Shown: positions 1 to 7,684, counted from the stretch's first letter. The stretch: DNA of 42,569 bases from Methylorubrum populi (GCF_002355515.1 NZ_AP014812.1:1-42569); one strand, 5' to 3'. Notes: a model not told the origin generated them from the letters alone. Numbers and translations are program-made.

Positions 1-21
1 TATGAACCGGAGGCAGAGGCC

Positions 22-40
22 TGGTAAAATGATTTGCCCA
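22..40. promoter_or_regulatory. Candidate operator of the FadR/LldR-type regulator
   Basis: An imperfect dyad GGTAAA-ATGA-TTTGCC lies about 75 bases upstream of the GntR-family start at 115. FadR-subfamily proteins such as LldR and PdhR bind short dyads containing TGGT/ACCA. If the window closes into a circle, the site falls between this regulator and the divergent lactate permease gene. The operator role is inferred from position and symmetry only. Confidence 0.3.
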
Positions 41-114
41 ACCTCGTCAATTGGAAATCGCGATTATCCGCGCTAAGCTCAGGTCGCCGACGTTGCGCGG
101 AACCAGGTCAGTAG

Positions 115-909
115 GTGGAGGCGATGGAGCAGGACACGATCAAGGGGACCAGCGTTGCCGAAAACACGGCTCGCCACCTGAAGGAGCTGATTGCCGAAGG
201 CGCCCTTAGCCCCGGTGATCAACTCCTGCCCGAGCGAGACTTGGCGCTGCAGCTCAACGTATCGCGTCCGACCCTCCGCCAAGGCATCAAGATCCTCGAG
301 GAGGAGGGGCTGATCATTGCAACCCCGGCGGGCCGCTCCGTGGCACCGATCGGGCGAGAAATCACCGATCCGCTGATTGCTCTGATCGCCTCCCACGCGG
401 AGGTCGTGGACGACTACCTTGAGTTTCGAGCGACGACTGAGCGGATGGCCGCCCGGCTTGCGGCCGAGCGCGCCAACGCGGTCGACCGCAAGCGACTGAC
501 CGCCTGCATGGAACGCATTGATCGCGCTCACGAAAGTGGAGTGCAGCGTGAGGAGGCGGAGGCAGATGTCGACCTTCACGTCGCGGTCTACGAGGCGAGC
601 CACAACCTCGTCGTGCTGCATACGATGCGGGCGCTCTCGGGCATGCTGCGTCAGGGCGTGATCGAGAACCGCGAGACGTTGTTCGCTCGCCCCGAGACGC
701 GCGATCAGCTGCGGGCGCAACATCGGGCGATTTACGAGGGAGTCATGGCCGGCAACGTAGAGGAAGCTGGCAACGCTGCGGAGATGCATATCCATTACAC
801 GCACCGTGCTCTGAACGAAATCAAGGCATCTCAGGCGCGCCTCCAAGTCTCGCTCCGCAGGTTGAACGGCGGCCATGTCGCTGCTCGACAAGCCGTCGAG
901 CGTGAATAG
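115..909 (+). CDS. GntR-family regulator, FadR subfamily (LldR-like)
   Basis: 264 aa. An N-terminal GntR winged helix covers about residues 10-75 (LPERDLALQLNVSRPTLRQG and the following wing). A C-terminal all-helical FCD domain follows, with the expected metal/ligand-binding histidines and acidic residues (DLHVAVYEAS, HRAIYEGV, HIHYTHRAL). FCD regulators bind small organic acids and usually repress a neighbouring catabolic operon. The GTG at 115 is used here; an ATG at 124 would remove only three residues. Nothing downstream looks like a target. The lactate permease and lactate dehydrogenase genes at the far right edge read away from it if the molecule is circular, which would make it LldR. 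The family call is secure; the lactate role is inferred. Confidence 0.85.
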   Translation: MEAMEQDTIKGTSVAENTARHLKELIAEGALSPGDQLLPERDLALQLNVSRPTLRQGIKILEEEGLIIATPAGRSVAPIGREITDPLIALIASHAEVVDDYLEFRATTERMAARLAAERANAVDRKRLTACMERIDRAHESGVQREEAEADVDLHVAVYEASHNLVVLHTMRALSGMLRQGVIENRETLFARPETRDQLRAQHRAIYEGVMAGNVEEAGNAAEMHIHYTHRALNEIKASQARLQVSLRRLNGGHVAARQAVERE

Positions 910-1105
910 TGCAATTTTTTAGAATGAATTACATCTGCCTTAGGGAAAGCCCCATGCAACTTTGGAGCTAGCATTCTGCGATCGTAGCTGTACCTTTGTT
1001 GGGAATGTAATTGTGATTTTACAAATCATTTTACAATTGTTTGGCTGAACGCAGAGTCGCACTAATGTGAAATGTAAAACGCTCATAGGCCGATGTGCAG
1101 AAAAC

Positions 1106-1176
1106 GGCCGTTTAGGTGACAATCAGCCGGAACCCCTTCCTGGCCACCTTAAACGTGGCCGTTTATGTCACCTAAA
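1106..1176. promoter_or_regulatory. Probable recombination/operator sites of the adjacent serine recombinase
   Basis: Within the 318-base AT-rich gap before the recombinase gene there is a perfect 11-bp inverted repeat, TTTAGGTGACA (1111-1121) and TGTCACCTAAA (1166-1176). A second dyad, GGCCAC (1142-1147) / GTGGCC (1155-1160), lies inside it. GGCCGTTTA occurs as a direct repeat at 1106 and 1157, the first copy being part of the palindrome AAACGGCCGTTT. Resolvases of this family bind dyadic subsites just upstream of their own gene, so a res-like or autoregulatory site is the natural reading. The remainder of 910-1105 shows no gene. Confidence 0.5.
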
Positions 1177-1227
1177 TATGTAACCTTTTCTATTGTCGCG
1201 AAAACGTAGCTGTGCGAATATCGTGAC

Positions 1228-1809
1228 ATGCTGATCGGCTACGCGCGCGTCTCCACCGAGGACCAGAACCTGGACCTGCAGCGCGATGCTCTGAAGGCCG
1301 CTGGCTGCACGCGGATTTTCGAGGAGAAGGAGAGTGGGCGCGCCGGCACCAAGCGCCCGGCTCTCGAAGCCGCCCTCGACTTCCTGCGCGCCGAGGACCA
1401 GCTGGTAGTCTGGAAGATCGACCGCCTCGGTCGCTCCCTCCGCGAAATGCTCGGCACCGCCCACATGCTGCAGGAGCGCGGGGTCAAGCTGCGCTCCTTG
1501 ACCGAGCAGGTGGACACCGAGACCGCCACCGGGCGGATGATGTTCAACTTCCTCGGCACGATCGCCGAGTACTTCCTCGACCTAAACCGGGAGCGCACCC
1601 TGGCCGGGCTCAAGGCCGCGGTGGCGCGGGGCCGCAAGGGCGGCCGACCGCGCAAGATCACCGACGCTGATCTGGAGGCGGGCCGCGCGATGCTCGCCGC
1701 CGGCACCATTCCGGTCGCCGAGATCGCCAAGCGCCTCGGTGTCAGCCGCAAGACCTTCTACCTCTACTTCCCGCAGGCACGTGCGCGCAGCCAGGCGGCC
1801 AAGGGTTAG
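1228..1809 (+). CDS. Serine recombinase (resolvase/invertase family)
   Basis: 193 aa. The N-terminal catalytic domain begins MLIGYARVSTEDQ with the nucleophile Ser9. It continues with the family motifs LDLQRDAL, VVWKIDRLGRS (catalytic Arg pair) and TGRMMFNFLGTIAEY. The C-terminal helix-turn-helix runs from about residue 140 (IAKRLGVSRKTFYLYFP). Length and layout match small Tn3-type resolvases and Pin-type invertases. No transposase accompanies it here, so it may serve plasmid multimer resolution or be left from a lost transposon. Dyadic sites immediately upstream are likely its targets. An HNH gene follows after only 8 bases and may be co-transcribed. Confidence 0.9.
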   Translation: MLIGYARVSTEDQNLDLQRDALKAAGCTRIFEEKESGRAGTKRPALEAALDFLRAEDQLVVWKIDRLGRSLREMLGTAHMLQERGVKLRSLTEQVDTETATGRMMFNFLGTIAEYFLDLNRERTLAGLKAAVARGRKGGRPRKITDADLEAGRAMLAAGTIPVAEIAKRLGVSRKTFYLYFPQARARSQAAKG

Positions 1810-1817
1810 GACCGATC

Positions 1818-2270
1818 ATGCCGATCCGCCCAGAGAACCGCTTCTTCTATCCGATCGACTGGGCGCAGCTGTCCGACGTGATCCGCTTCGGGCGCGCTAA
1901 GGGCTGCTGCGAGGGCTGCGGTCGCCCGCACGGGCAGTTGGTCTTTCATCTGGGTGACGGGCGCTGGTGGGACGCCGCCGGGCAAACCTGGCGCAGCGGC
2001 AAGGGGCGTCCGCTCAAGCTGGCGCCGCTGGAGTGCCTGCCGGCAGGCACGGTGATCGAAACCACCCGCGTCTATCTCGCGTGCGCCCACCTCGACCACG
2101 ACCCCGGCAACAACGATCCGAAGAACCTCAAAGCGCTCTGCCAGCGCTGCCACATCCTGCACGACCGCACCGAGCACCTGCGACAGCGCTGGTTTACCTA
2201 CCGGCACAGGAAGGCCTTGGGAGATCTGTTCCTGGGCCCCTACCCCTTCCGGTACATGCGGTCAGACTGA
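1818..2270 (+). CDS. HNH-endonuclease-like protein
   Basis: 150 aa. An early CxGC pair (CCEGCGRPHG, about residues 34-43) is followed by HLDHDPGNNDPKNLKALCQ and CHILHD. This is the HNH/zinc layout: two CxxC knuckles, the His-Asp-His centre and the conserved Asn. HNH proteins cut or nick DNA; the substrate here is not evident. It starts 8 bases after the recombinase stop, so the two are probably co-transcribed. A homing or mobile-element role is possible but not shown. Confidence 0.7.
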   Translation: MPIRPENRFFYPIDWAQLSDVIRFGRAKGCCEGCGRPHGQLVFHLGDGRWWDAAGQTWRSGKGRPLKLAPLECLPAGTVIETTRVYLACAHLDHDPGNNDPKNLKALCQRCHILHDRTEHLRQRWFTYRHRKALGDLFLGPYPFRYMRSD

Positions 2271-2360
2271 CGGCCGGATCCCCTTATGGGTAGGATCTCG
2301 CCAGCAACCTCAGGCCACCACAGCGGTTTATGTGAAGATGCCGAAGGCGCGGGGTGTGTT

Positions 2361-2615
2361 GTGGCCGTCATTACCATCACGATCGAGCTACGCACCGGCA
2401 CCCGACATCTCGCTGTCAATTCGGAGCGTAGCGCCGCCGGCTACGCCGAAGCGGTCATCGAGAGCATACCGCGCGAGGCACTGCCGGTGCCGCTTACGGT
2501 CTCGTGCGCTGATCCAGGCGTCCGTAACCGCCTGACCTCCTATCTGCTTGATCTGCAGACGGAATGCCTGCGTATGCCGTCGGCCAATCGGAATGCGTCC
2601 GGGGCATTGGGGTGA
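2361..2615 (+). CDS. Small hypothetical protein
   Basis: 84 aa from the GTG at 2361; an ATG at 2286 in the same frame would give 109 aa. The segment before residue 25 of the long form is low-complexity and has no visible ribosome binding site, whereas 2361 follows a G-rich GCGGGG stretch. No family is recognised. It has a beta-strand-like start (VITITIELRTGT) and helical centre (AAGYAEAVIESI). It overlaps no other gene and has GC-rich third positions like its neighbours, so it is probably expressed, but the call is weak. Confidence 0.35.
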   Translation: MAVITITIELRTGTRHLAVNSERSAAGYAEAVIESIPREALPVPLTVSCADPGVRNRLTSYLLDLQTECLRMPSANRNASGALG

Positions 2616-2671
2616 CGGACAGGACGGCCTGTGCCTTATCCACCCTACCGGCTGCTCAGCCCATGCCTGGC

Positions 2672-2875
2672 ATGAGTGCTAACTCGAACACGCCGCCGGC
2701 CGCGGCTCCTGTGCCCGATCCCGGCCCCACCCTGGATGCCTGCACATGCCTGCGGCTTGGTCTGCAGCTGCAGGCCATCTACGATCCGGTGCTGGATGAG
2801 GTGCTTGATCCACGCCTAGCAGAGCTGCTGCAACAGCTGGAGAGCGACAGGGATCAGGTGCAGGCCGGCGCGTAA
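2672..2875 (+). CDS. NepR-like anti-sigma factor
   Basis: 67 aa from the ATG at 2672 (ATG 2663 is an alternative). After a Pro/Ala-rich N-terminus the C-terminal half reads LGLQLQAIYDPVLDEVLDP then RLAELLQQLES. This matches the NepR pattern of the alphaproteobacterial general stress response, in which NepR has iGxxLRxxYdxvl.EPvPdrfxxLLxxLd. NepR binds and blocks the sigma factor EcfG; phosphorylated PhyR releases it. Length fits the family (about 60-70 aa). No phyR or ecfG lies nearby, so it would have to act on chromosomal partners. The usual E-P-v-P is D-E-V-L-D-P here, a noticeable deviation. Family assignment is by pattern recognition. Confidence 0.6.
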   Translation: MSANSNTPPAAAPVPDPGPTLDACTCLRLGLQLQAIYDPVLDEVLDPRLAELLQQLESDRDQVQAGA

Positions 2876-2951
2876 CGCGGGTTATGGTGTGCCAGCGCAC
2901 CTGCGCTGCAAGCTATGCCGTAAATGCATCGGCAAACGCTCTTGAACGCGC

Positions 2952-2979
2952 TTGCATTGTGCGGCGCACCATCTAATTT
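2952..2979 (+). promoter_or_regulatory. Candidate promoter of the small RNA at 2986
   Basis: TTGCAT at 2952-2957 and TAATTT at 2974-2979, separated by 16 bases, form a plausible -35/-10 pair. They place a start near 2986, just before the small RNA candidate. Confidence 0.4.
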
Positions 2980-2985
2980 TGCATT

Positions 2986-3079
2986 ATGCGAGATCGCGAT
3001 GGCGTCGCGGTCCTGCAGCCCTTCTTGGGCGTTTCCTCCCTAGACTTCGGGCCGCTCCCTCACCGGGGCGGCCTTTTTT
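2986..3079 (+). ncRNA. Small RNA resembling MmgR/suhB (alpha-r8) with anti-Shine-Dalgarno loop
   Basis: The stretch contains a short stem-loop (GCCC-TTCTT-GGGC) and then an unpaired GTTTCCTCCC, complementary to a Shine-Dalgarno sequence. It ends in a strong intrinsic terminator: GGCCGCTCC (3050-3058), loop, GGGGCGGCC (3065-3073), six T. A promoter-like pair precedes it. No ORF uses the segment. The order hairpin, CCUCCC, GACUUCGGGCCGC, terminator is what I recall for the alphaproteobacterial MmgR/suhB small RNA family. A second diverged copy lies on the minus strand at 27576-27684. Its 5' end is approximate. Trans-acting repression of translation by pairing with ribosome binding sites is the likely mode. 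Confidence 0.6.
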
Positions 3080-3099
3080 CGTCTTGGGACCAGCCGTTT

Positions 3100-3146
3100 A
3101 GCCGCCCGTGACCCACGCAACAAGCAAGATTTTTCTTGAGGCGGCT
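3100..3146. repeat. Nested inverted repeats
   Basis: AGCCGCC (3100-3106) pairs with GGCGGCT (3140-3146), and CAAGA...TCTTG lies inside with a T-rich loop. It sits between the small RNA and the antitoxin remnant that ends at 3186 on the other strand, so it may act as a terminator for either side. Confidence 0.3.
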
Positions 3147-3185
3147 GGCGGCGAGTAGAATTTTTATTCGGATCAGGATTAGAGG

Positions 3186-3502
3186 TTAACGGCCTGCCGC
3201 CACCGCCAAGTGCACACCGGCGGCCTTCTGCACCGTGCTCAGCACGCTGAACAGGTTGCTGGCAGTCGGATTGTCGGTAGGGCTGAGCATGCGCATCAGG
3301 CTCTTGGATGAGGACCCAGACTCCTCGGCCAGGCGCTCGAAGCTGATCGTCGCGTTGATGTAGTCGCGCAGGACCGCCTTGCCGGTCTCGAGGTCGCCCG
3401 CCAGAAACTGGTCGACCGCCTCGGTCAGCAGGGCATCCCGGAACGCTGGGTCAGCTCGGCGCGCGCCTTCACGGTGTCCTTGAAGCTGCGGGTCAGGGCC
3501 AT
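3186..3502 (-). pseudogene. Frameshifted HigA-like antitoxin (addiction-module HTH protein)
   Basis: Reading on the minus strand from ATG at 3502, the protein begins MALTRSFKDTVKARAE and then loses frame near 3445-3455. In the next frame it resumes as DPAFRDALLTEAVDQFLAG and continues to the normal end (GKAVLRDYINATISF, GSSSKSLMRMLSP, NLFSVLSTVQKAAGVHL). Joining the two parts requires restoring one base and recreates a typical short HigA-like antitoxin of about 105 aa. Such proteins bind DNA and neutralise the HigB/RelE-type toxin encoded just upstream. Here the toxin is also broken, so the module is dead unless the indel is a sequencing error. Confidence 0.7.
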
Positions 3503-3606
3503 CACCCCTCCTCCTTTTTCCGTCGTTTGTACTCCGCCCAGTGCGCCTGCGCCTCGGCGATGTCGTCCTGCTGCCGGCGCTTGGTGCCGCCACACAACAG
3601 TCTTGC
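3502..3606 (-). pseudogene. C-terminal remnant of a HigB/RelE-type toxin
   Basis: The minus strand encodes RLLCGGTKRRQQDDIAEAQ and then HWAEYKRRKKEEG before a TGA that overlaps the antitoxin ATG by one base (TGATG). This is the typical C-terminus of phage-derived Gp49-like (HigB-type) toxins, including the LLCGG motif, and the toxin-then-antitoxin order fits. Everything before LLCGG is missing; sequence upstream (3607-3805) is unrelated and no homologous frame was found. An IS3-family element lies 200 bases further on and may mark the deletion event. Confidence 0.6.
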
Positions 3607-3826
3607 ACACCAAGCCAACTTCCAGATTTTGACCGGCGTGAAAGCATTAAGCCTAAAACCGTCTCCGCCCAGCTTCTGCAGCGCCCCACACTAGCGATCA
3701 TCCGCACAGACTGTGCGCGGCGTTCCGCCGATATACCATATTGGCTGCGATCAAGGATCGGCCAACACATCTTCCTGAGAGAAGAGTGTGACCTGACCGA
3801 TATTTTGGACCGAGCCGAGTGAGAGG

Positions 3827-4579
3827 CTACTGCATGGCGGCTGCCATGGGTAGCCGGAAGGCCAGGTGGGGGAAGCTGACGGGCGCAGGTGGCCGGTAGC
3901 CCAGGGACGAGTGCGGCCGGACGCGGTTGTAGGTGTTCTGCCAGAGGGCGATCACGGCCTGGGCTTCCTTGAGCGAGTAAAAGATTTCTTGGCGCAGGCA
4001 CTCGTCCCGCAGCTTGCCGTTGAAGCTCTCACAGTACCCGTTCTCCCACGGCGAGCCCGGCGCGATGTACTGGATTTGCGAGCCAGCTTTGGCGACCCAT
4101 TTGCGCAGTGCTTTCGAGATCATCTCAGGGCCATTGTCGCAGCGGATGTGCTCTGGGATGCCATGCAGGCACATGGCGTCGGCCAGCGCCTCGATCACAC
4201 CGAGGCTGTTGATGCGCCGCGCCACCTTCAGCGCGAGGCATGCCCGGCTGTGCTCATCGATCAGCGTCAGGATGCGCAGGCTTCGCCCATCGTGCGTCTG
4301 GGCCTGTACGAAGTCGAAGCTCCAGACGTGATTGCGGCGAAGCGGCCGTAGTCGCACGCACGAGCCGTCGTTCAGCCAGAGGCGGCTGCGGGGTCTATGT
4401 CGGCTCGGGACCTTCAGCCCCTCGCGACGCCAGATGCGCTGAACCCGATCCTTGCCCACCTGCCAGCCATCTGCCTGCAGCAGCGCGGTGACGCGGCGGT
4501 AGCCATAGCGTCCGTACTCGGACGCCAGGGCAATGACGGCGCGGGTCAGATCATCCTCGTCGGCCAGCACGGTCGGCAC
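3827..4579 (-). CDS. IS3-family transposase OrfB (DDE integrase domain)
   Basis: At least 250 aa. It carries the rve integrase core with the DDE residues in SFDFVQAQT (Asp), IRCDNGPEM (Asp) and ENGYCESFNGKLRDE (Glu), preceded by the YGRYGYRRVTALL segment typical of IS3 OrfB. The frame continues upstream of the Met at 4579 (IREKYGLSERHACRIVGQHR) to overlap orfA. It lies in the -1 frame relative to orfA, consistent with synthesis as an OrfAB fusion by -1 ribosomal frameshifting. The reading frame looks intact. Confidence 0.85.
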   Translation of the reverse strand: MPTVLADEDDLTRAVIALASEYGRYGYRRVTALLQADGWQVGKDRVQRIWRREGLKVPSRHRPRSRLWLNDGSCVRLRPLRRNHVWSFDFVQAQTHDGRSLRILTLIDEHSRACLALKVARRINSLGVIEALADAMCLHGIPEHIRCDNGPEMISKALRKWVAKAGSQIQYIAPGSPWENGYCESFNGKLRDECLRQEIFYSLKEAQAVIALWQNTYNRVRPHSSLGYRPPAPVSFPHLAFRLPMAAAMQ

Positions 4580-4686
4580 GTAGCGTTGCGTGCCGCGGTG
4601 CTGACCGACGATCCGGCAAGCGTGACGTTCCGAGAGGCCGTACTTCTCCCGAATGCCGTCGACCGCCTGCCGGCGTCGCTCGGGGG

Positions 4687-4968
4687 CTACAAGTTTCCCG
4701 AGGCGACGTCCGCCAGCACCTGCTTTTCCAGGGATAGGTCAGCCACAAGCCGCCGCAAGCGAGCGTTCTCGCGCTCTAGGTCCTTCATCTTCCTGGCTTG
4801 ATCGACCTGCAGGCCGCCGAACTCCTTGCGCCAGCGGTAATAGCTCTGCTCGGAGATCTCCGCCTCCTTGCACGCCAACGCCAAACTCTTGCCCTGAGCT
4901 GTCTGCACCTCGATCTGGCGCAGCTTCAAAACGACCTGCTCCGCGCTCGTCTTCTGTCCTCGCCGCAT
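4687..4968 (-). CDS. IS3-family OrfA (HTH protein)
   Basis: 93 aa. The N-terminal helix-turn-helix of the transposase_8 type (SAEQVVLKLRQIEV, EAEISEQSYYRWRKEFGG) is followed by a leucine-zipper segment (MKDLERENARLRRLVADL). It provides DNA binding to the element ends and represses or partners OrfAB. The start at 4968 sits 48 bases from the element end, as usual. Confidence 0.85.
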   Translation of the reverse strand: MRRGQKTSAEQVVLKLRQIEVQTAQGKSLALACKEAEISEQSYYRWRKEFGGLQVDQARKMKDLERENARLRRLVADLSLEKQVLADVASGNL

Positions 4969-5016
4969 GTCCGACTCCTTCGGTCCTGGCTAATCTCTCT
5001 CAATCAGCCCGGTCCA

Positions 5017-5340
5017 AAGCCAGCCGGTCAGGTCACTGCCGGGTTGAAAGCGGACGACTATCGTTCAGATATTCACAAAGTCATTATTGTTGCATCGACG
5101 TCCCCAGACATTGCCAAGCTTGATCGTCTGGATGCAAGATCTGCGCCTCAGCTGGCGCCTGAATATGGTGGCCCTTTGTCCTTTAACCAGGAAACCGTTC
5201 GCTTGCGACCAATCAAGAACGGCGTTTTGACAGAAGGAAGGGCCAATTATGCCCGCTCTACGATAGCAGCGCAGAGAACCAAGAATTTGGAGGACGACAT
5301 ATCGTCTCTTGCACAGTCATTCCGTCAAATGTCGCAGTAG
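5017..5340 (+). pseudogene. Unassigned ORF tail next to the IS3 element
   Basis: An open plus-strand frame runs from the IS boundary (KPAGQVTAGLKADD) to a stop at 5340, ending SSLAQSFRQMSQ. No family is recognised and no good start with a ribosome binding site is visible, apart from a possible TTG near 5044. Its codon use is less GC-biased than the surroundings, like the DUF1353 gene that follows, suggesting both came together. It may be the 3' end of a gene cut by the insertion. Weak call. Confidence 0.25.
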
Positions 5341-5397
5341 TCGGATTCCAAAATATAAACTGCGGGATGAGCAGAACGAAATGCTCGGGAGGGTAAT

Positions 5398-6042
5398 ATG
5401 AGTATATTTCCGACACGCCGTCAGGTCGTCCATACGTTAGCCGGATCGACATTTTATCTGGGTTTTCTCAATAAGTCTGCAGCGCAGGAAATCAGCGTGA
5501 CAAAAAAGGAATTCATGAGGGAGTCTCTCGAAAACATCACGAAAAACGGCGGAAAATTTGAGCCATCTACCAAGATGCGGTTTGGAGCGGTTCCACAAGT
5601 TACCCCTTTTGTGGATTGGGATTATTTCTATCTTGAGGGCCCCCTGCTCTGGATGCCAAATCAGGGGCAGGACTTTGCGACCGTTACAGTGCCTAAGGGA
5701 TTTGTGACGGACCTCGCTTCGGTCCCCTCGGGACTCTGGTCAGTGTATCCTAAGACAGGGCGCTATGCCTATGCCGCGATCGTCCATGACTATCTCTATT
5801 GGGATCAATCTAGGTCCCGAGAAGAGGCAGATAAGGTCCTGGCAGCAGCCATGGAGGATGCAAAGGTTCCGCAGCTAACAATTTTCAATTTCGTGTCTGT
5901 TTTGAAGGCTGCAGGTGGATTTGCTTGGGACAGTAATGCAAGAGCTAAAGCTTCTGGAGAGAAGCGCGTTCTAGCAAAATTCCCGGATGACCGGCTCATA
6001 AGTTGGGATAATTGGAAGAATCAGCCTGGTGTCTTCAAGTAG
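5398..6042 (+). CDS. Secreted DUF1353-family protein
   Basis: 214 aa, ATG at 5398 after GGGAGGGTA. The N-terminus (PTRRQVVHTLAGSTFYLGFL followed by KSAAQ) looks like a twin-arginine-type signal peptide with cleavage near residue 29. The body has the DUF1353 signature: VPKGFVTDLASVPSGLW, then YAAIVHDYLYWDQSRSREEAD with the conserved His-Asp-Tyr. The family is common in phages and mobile elements and its function is not established. The gene has lower GC than neighbours and is bracketed by two IS3 elements, suggesting lateral acquisition. Confidence 0.75.
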   Translation: MSIFPTRRQVVHTLAGSTFYLGFLNKSAAQEISVTKKEFMRESLENITKNGGKFEPSTKMRFGAVPQVTPFVDWDYFYLEGPLLWMPNQGQDFATVTVPKGFVTDLASVPSGLWSVYPKTGRYAYAAIVHDYLYWDQSRSREEADKVLAAAMEDAKVPQLTIFNFVSVLKAAGGFAWDSNARAKASGEKRVLAKFPDDRLISWDNWKNQPGVFK

Positions 6043-6245
6043 AGAAGCGCCTATCGCTCTGAGTGATGGTAGCTTGTGGTGCGCAGTGGGTTGTTACAGG
6101 CTTCTCTGCGACGCCAGCCTTGCTGCAAAGGATACCATTGGACTGCACTGATTTTACGATATATTAACCGATCAAACATGAATTTGAGTAGGCGTTTTAG
6201 GATCTTCTTGCTGATCGGCCCCCACGCGGTGGTCCAAGTTCTAAG

Positions 6246-7115
6246 TTAGTGCAGGGTCGGCCTTTGCTCCACGGGTCGCTTGGCCGGCGGAGCCGACCGG
6301 GTGAGCGCAGCCGGCCAAGCGGTGAAGGCCGGCACGAACACCTCCGGGGCCGGTGGTCGGTAGCCGAGCGAGGCGTGCGGACGCACGCTGTTGTAGTGTC
6401 GACGCCAACTCTCGATCACGATCTGCGCCTCCTTGAGCGTGTAGAAGATCTCACCGTTCAAAAGCTCGTCCCGTAGTCGTGCGTTGAAGCTCTCGACGTA
6501 ACCGTTCTCCCACGGTGATCCGGGTGCGATGTAGGCTGTTCTGGCGCCGACACCGGTGATCCAGGCCTGCACCGACTTGGCGATGAACTCCGGACCGTTG
6601 TCCGAGCGGATATGGCCGGGCACGCCGCGCAGGATGAACAGGTCGGACAGCACGTCGATCACCTCCGCCGCCTTGAGCTTGCGTGCGACGCGGATCGCCA
6701 AGCACTCCCGCGTGAACTCATCGACCACGTTCAGCATCCGGAACTTGCGGCCCTCGTGCGTGCGGGCTTCGACAAAGTCGTAGGACCAGACGTGATCGCG
6801 ACGCTCCGCCCGCAATCGCAGGCAGGAACCATCCCCGTCCCAGATGCGGCCGCGCTTGGGCTGCCGAGACGGGACCTTCAGCCCCTGGCGCCGCCAGATC
6901 CGTTCGACCCGCTTGTCGTTGACGAACCAGCCCGCCGCCTTCAGCAATGCACCGATCTTCCGGTAGCCGTAGCGCCCGTACTGGCGAGCCAGTTCCACGA
7001 GGTCGGCTGTCAGCGCGGCCTCATCCTCTCTTCCCCGCGGCACCTTGCGCTGCGTCGAGCGATGCTGCCCGAGCGCCCGACAGGCGCGGCGCTCGGAGAC
7101 GTCTAGGACGTTCAT
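6246..7115 (-). CDS. IS3-family transposase OrfB
   Basis: 289 aa. It starts [19 protein letters not shown], followed by the [16 protein letters not shown] region and the integrase core with D-D-E in [22 protein letters not shown] and [15 protein letters not shown]. The C-terminal [17 protein letters not shown] is typical of the IS407 group. It would be made with OrfA by frameshift. Intact. Confidence 0.9.
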   Translation of the reverse strand: MNVLDVSERRACRALGQHRSTQRKVPRGREDEAALTADLVELARQYGRYGYRKIGALLKAAGWFVNDKRVERIWRRQGLKVPSRQPKRGRIWDGDGSCLRLRAERRDHVWSYDFVEARTHEGRKFRMLNVVDEFTRECLAIRVARKLKAAEVIDVLSDLFILRGVPGHIRSDNGPEFIAKSVQAWITGVGARTAYIAPGSPWENGYVESFNARLRDELLNGEIFYTLKEAQIVIESWRRHYNSVRPHASLGYRPPAPEVFVPAFTAWPAALTRSAPPAKRPVEQRPTLH

Positions 7116-7153
7116 AACATGCGCGATGCAGGCGCGTCGGCGCGCGGGGCTGG

Positions 7154-7429
7154 TCAGTTTCCCCGAGCGGCCTCCTGCAGGATCAGCTTGTCGAGGGTGA
7201 GATCCGCAATCGCCTTGCGCAGCCGCTGGTTCTCAACCTCCAAGTCCTTCATCCGCCGAACCTGATCGCTCTTCAGGCCGCCGTACTCCTTGCGCCAGCG
7301 GTAGTAGGTCACTTCCGTCACGCCGATGGCCCGGATCGCCTCCGCCACGCTCTGGCCCTGCGAGACCAGAACATCCACCTGCCGCAGCTTGGCGACTACG
7401 TCCTCCGGCTTATGCCGCTTCGTTCCCAT
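7154..7429 (-). CDS. IS3-family OrfA
   Basis: 91 aa from the ATG at 7429 ([20 protein letters not shown]), the usual start in this subgroup; an upstream Met at 7459 would add ten unlikely residues. It has the transposase_8 helix-turn-helix ([18 protein letters not shown]) and a coiled-coil tail ([18 protein letters not shown]). It binds the element ends. Confidence 0.9.
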   Translation of the reverse strand: MGTKRHKPEDVVAKLRQVDVLVSQGQSVAEAIRAIGVTEVTYYRWRKEYGGLKSDQVRRMKDLEVENQRLRKAIADLTLDKLILQEAARGN

Positions 7430-7532
7430 CTGTCCGTCCTCATCTGGCTCGAAAGCCATACCTCAGGGCGGACCACTTCAGTGGGGGCGGATCATTGCCA
7501 ACCAAAATTGCCGCTATGATAGCTGGTCCAGC

Positions 7533-7565
7533 AAAAAGGCCGCCGAGCGGGTGCTCCAGGCGGCC
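7533..7565 (-). terminator. Intrinsic terminator (minus strand)
   Basis: GGCCGCC at 7538-7544 and GGCGGCC at 7559-7565 form a 7-bp stem. On the minus strand it is followed by five T. No minus-strand gene ends here; it may be left from before the IS3 insertion or shield the Abi-like gene from antisense transcription. Confidence 0.5.
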
Positions 7566-7684
7566 TGACGGAAAACGGTCCAGAAAAAGCTTGCCCCGGC
7601 GGTATGCTAGGCAGGGACCGACCGGGGGATACGTGTTAAGTTATGGGGCAACCGACCGAAAAATTCAAGTGAAATCCGCTGTGC

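Larger units (their letters stand above)
3806..5016 (-). mobile_element. IS3-family insertion sequence, 1211 bp
   Basis: Ends are imperfect terminal inverted repeats. TGGACCGAGCCGAGTGAGAG starts at 3806 and its inverted partner ends at 5016, reading TGGACCGGGCTGATTGAGAG on the other strand. It encodes orfA and orfB in overlapping frames on the minus strand. No target duplication is seen: flanks are ATTT on the left and AAGC on the right, so one flank has probably been rearranged. About 200 bases of unassigned sequence (3607-3805) lie on its left. Confidence 0.85.
6212..7494 (-). mobile_element. IS3-family (IS407-like) insertion sequence, 1283 bp, with 4-bp target duplication
   Basis: Terminal inverted repeats begin TGATCGGCCCCCAC at 6212 and, on the opposite strand, TGATCCGCCCCCACTG ending at 7494. 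Both continue into GTGGTCC after 9-11 bases. The element is flanked by a direct repeat TTGC (6208-6211 and 7495-7498), the 4-bp duplication typical of the IS407 subgroup. OrfA and OrfB are complete, so the copy may be active. Confidence 0.93.

Noticed and set aside
3541..3822. 93-aa plus-strand frame between the toxin remnant and the IS3 element
   Set aside because: It starts inside the antisense of the toxin remnant and ends inside the IS inverted repeat; no family resemblance. The stretch 3607-3805 is left unassigned.
3802..5020. Target-site duplication for the first IS3 element
   Set aside because: The four bases on each side (ATTT and AAGC) do not match, so none is claimed.
4798..5340. 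180-aa plus-strand frame spanning the IS3 right end
   Set aside because: Its first third is antisense to orfA of the IS; only the part after 5017 could come from a real gene.
7500..7620. Possible third small RNA on the minus strand ending at the terminator 7533-7565
   Set aside because: It has the terminator but lacks the CCUCCC loop and the conserved bases shared by the two accepted copies; no promoter seen.
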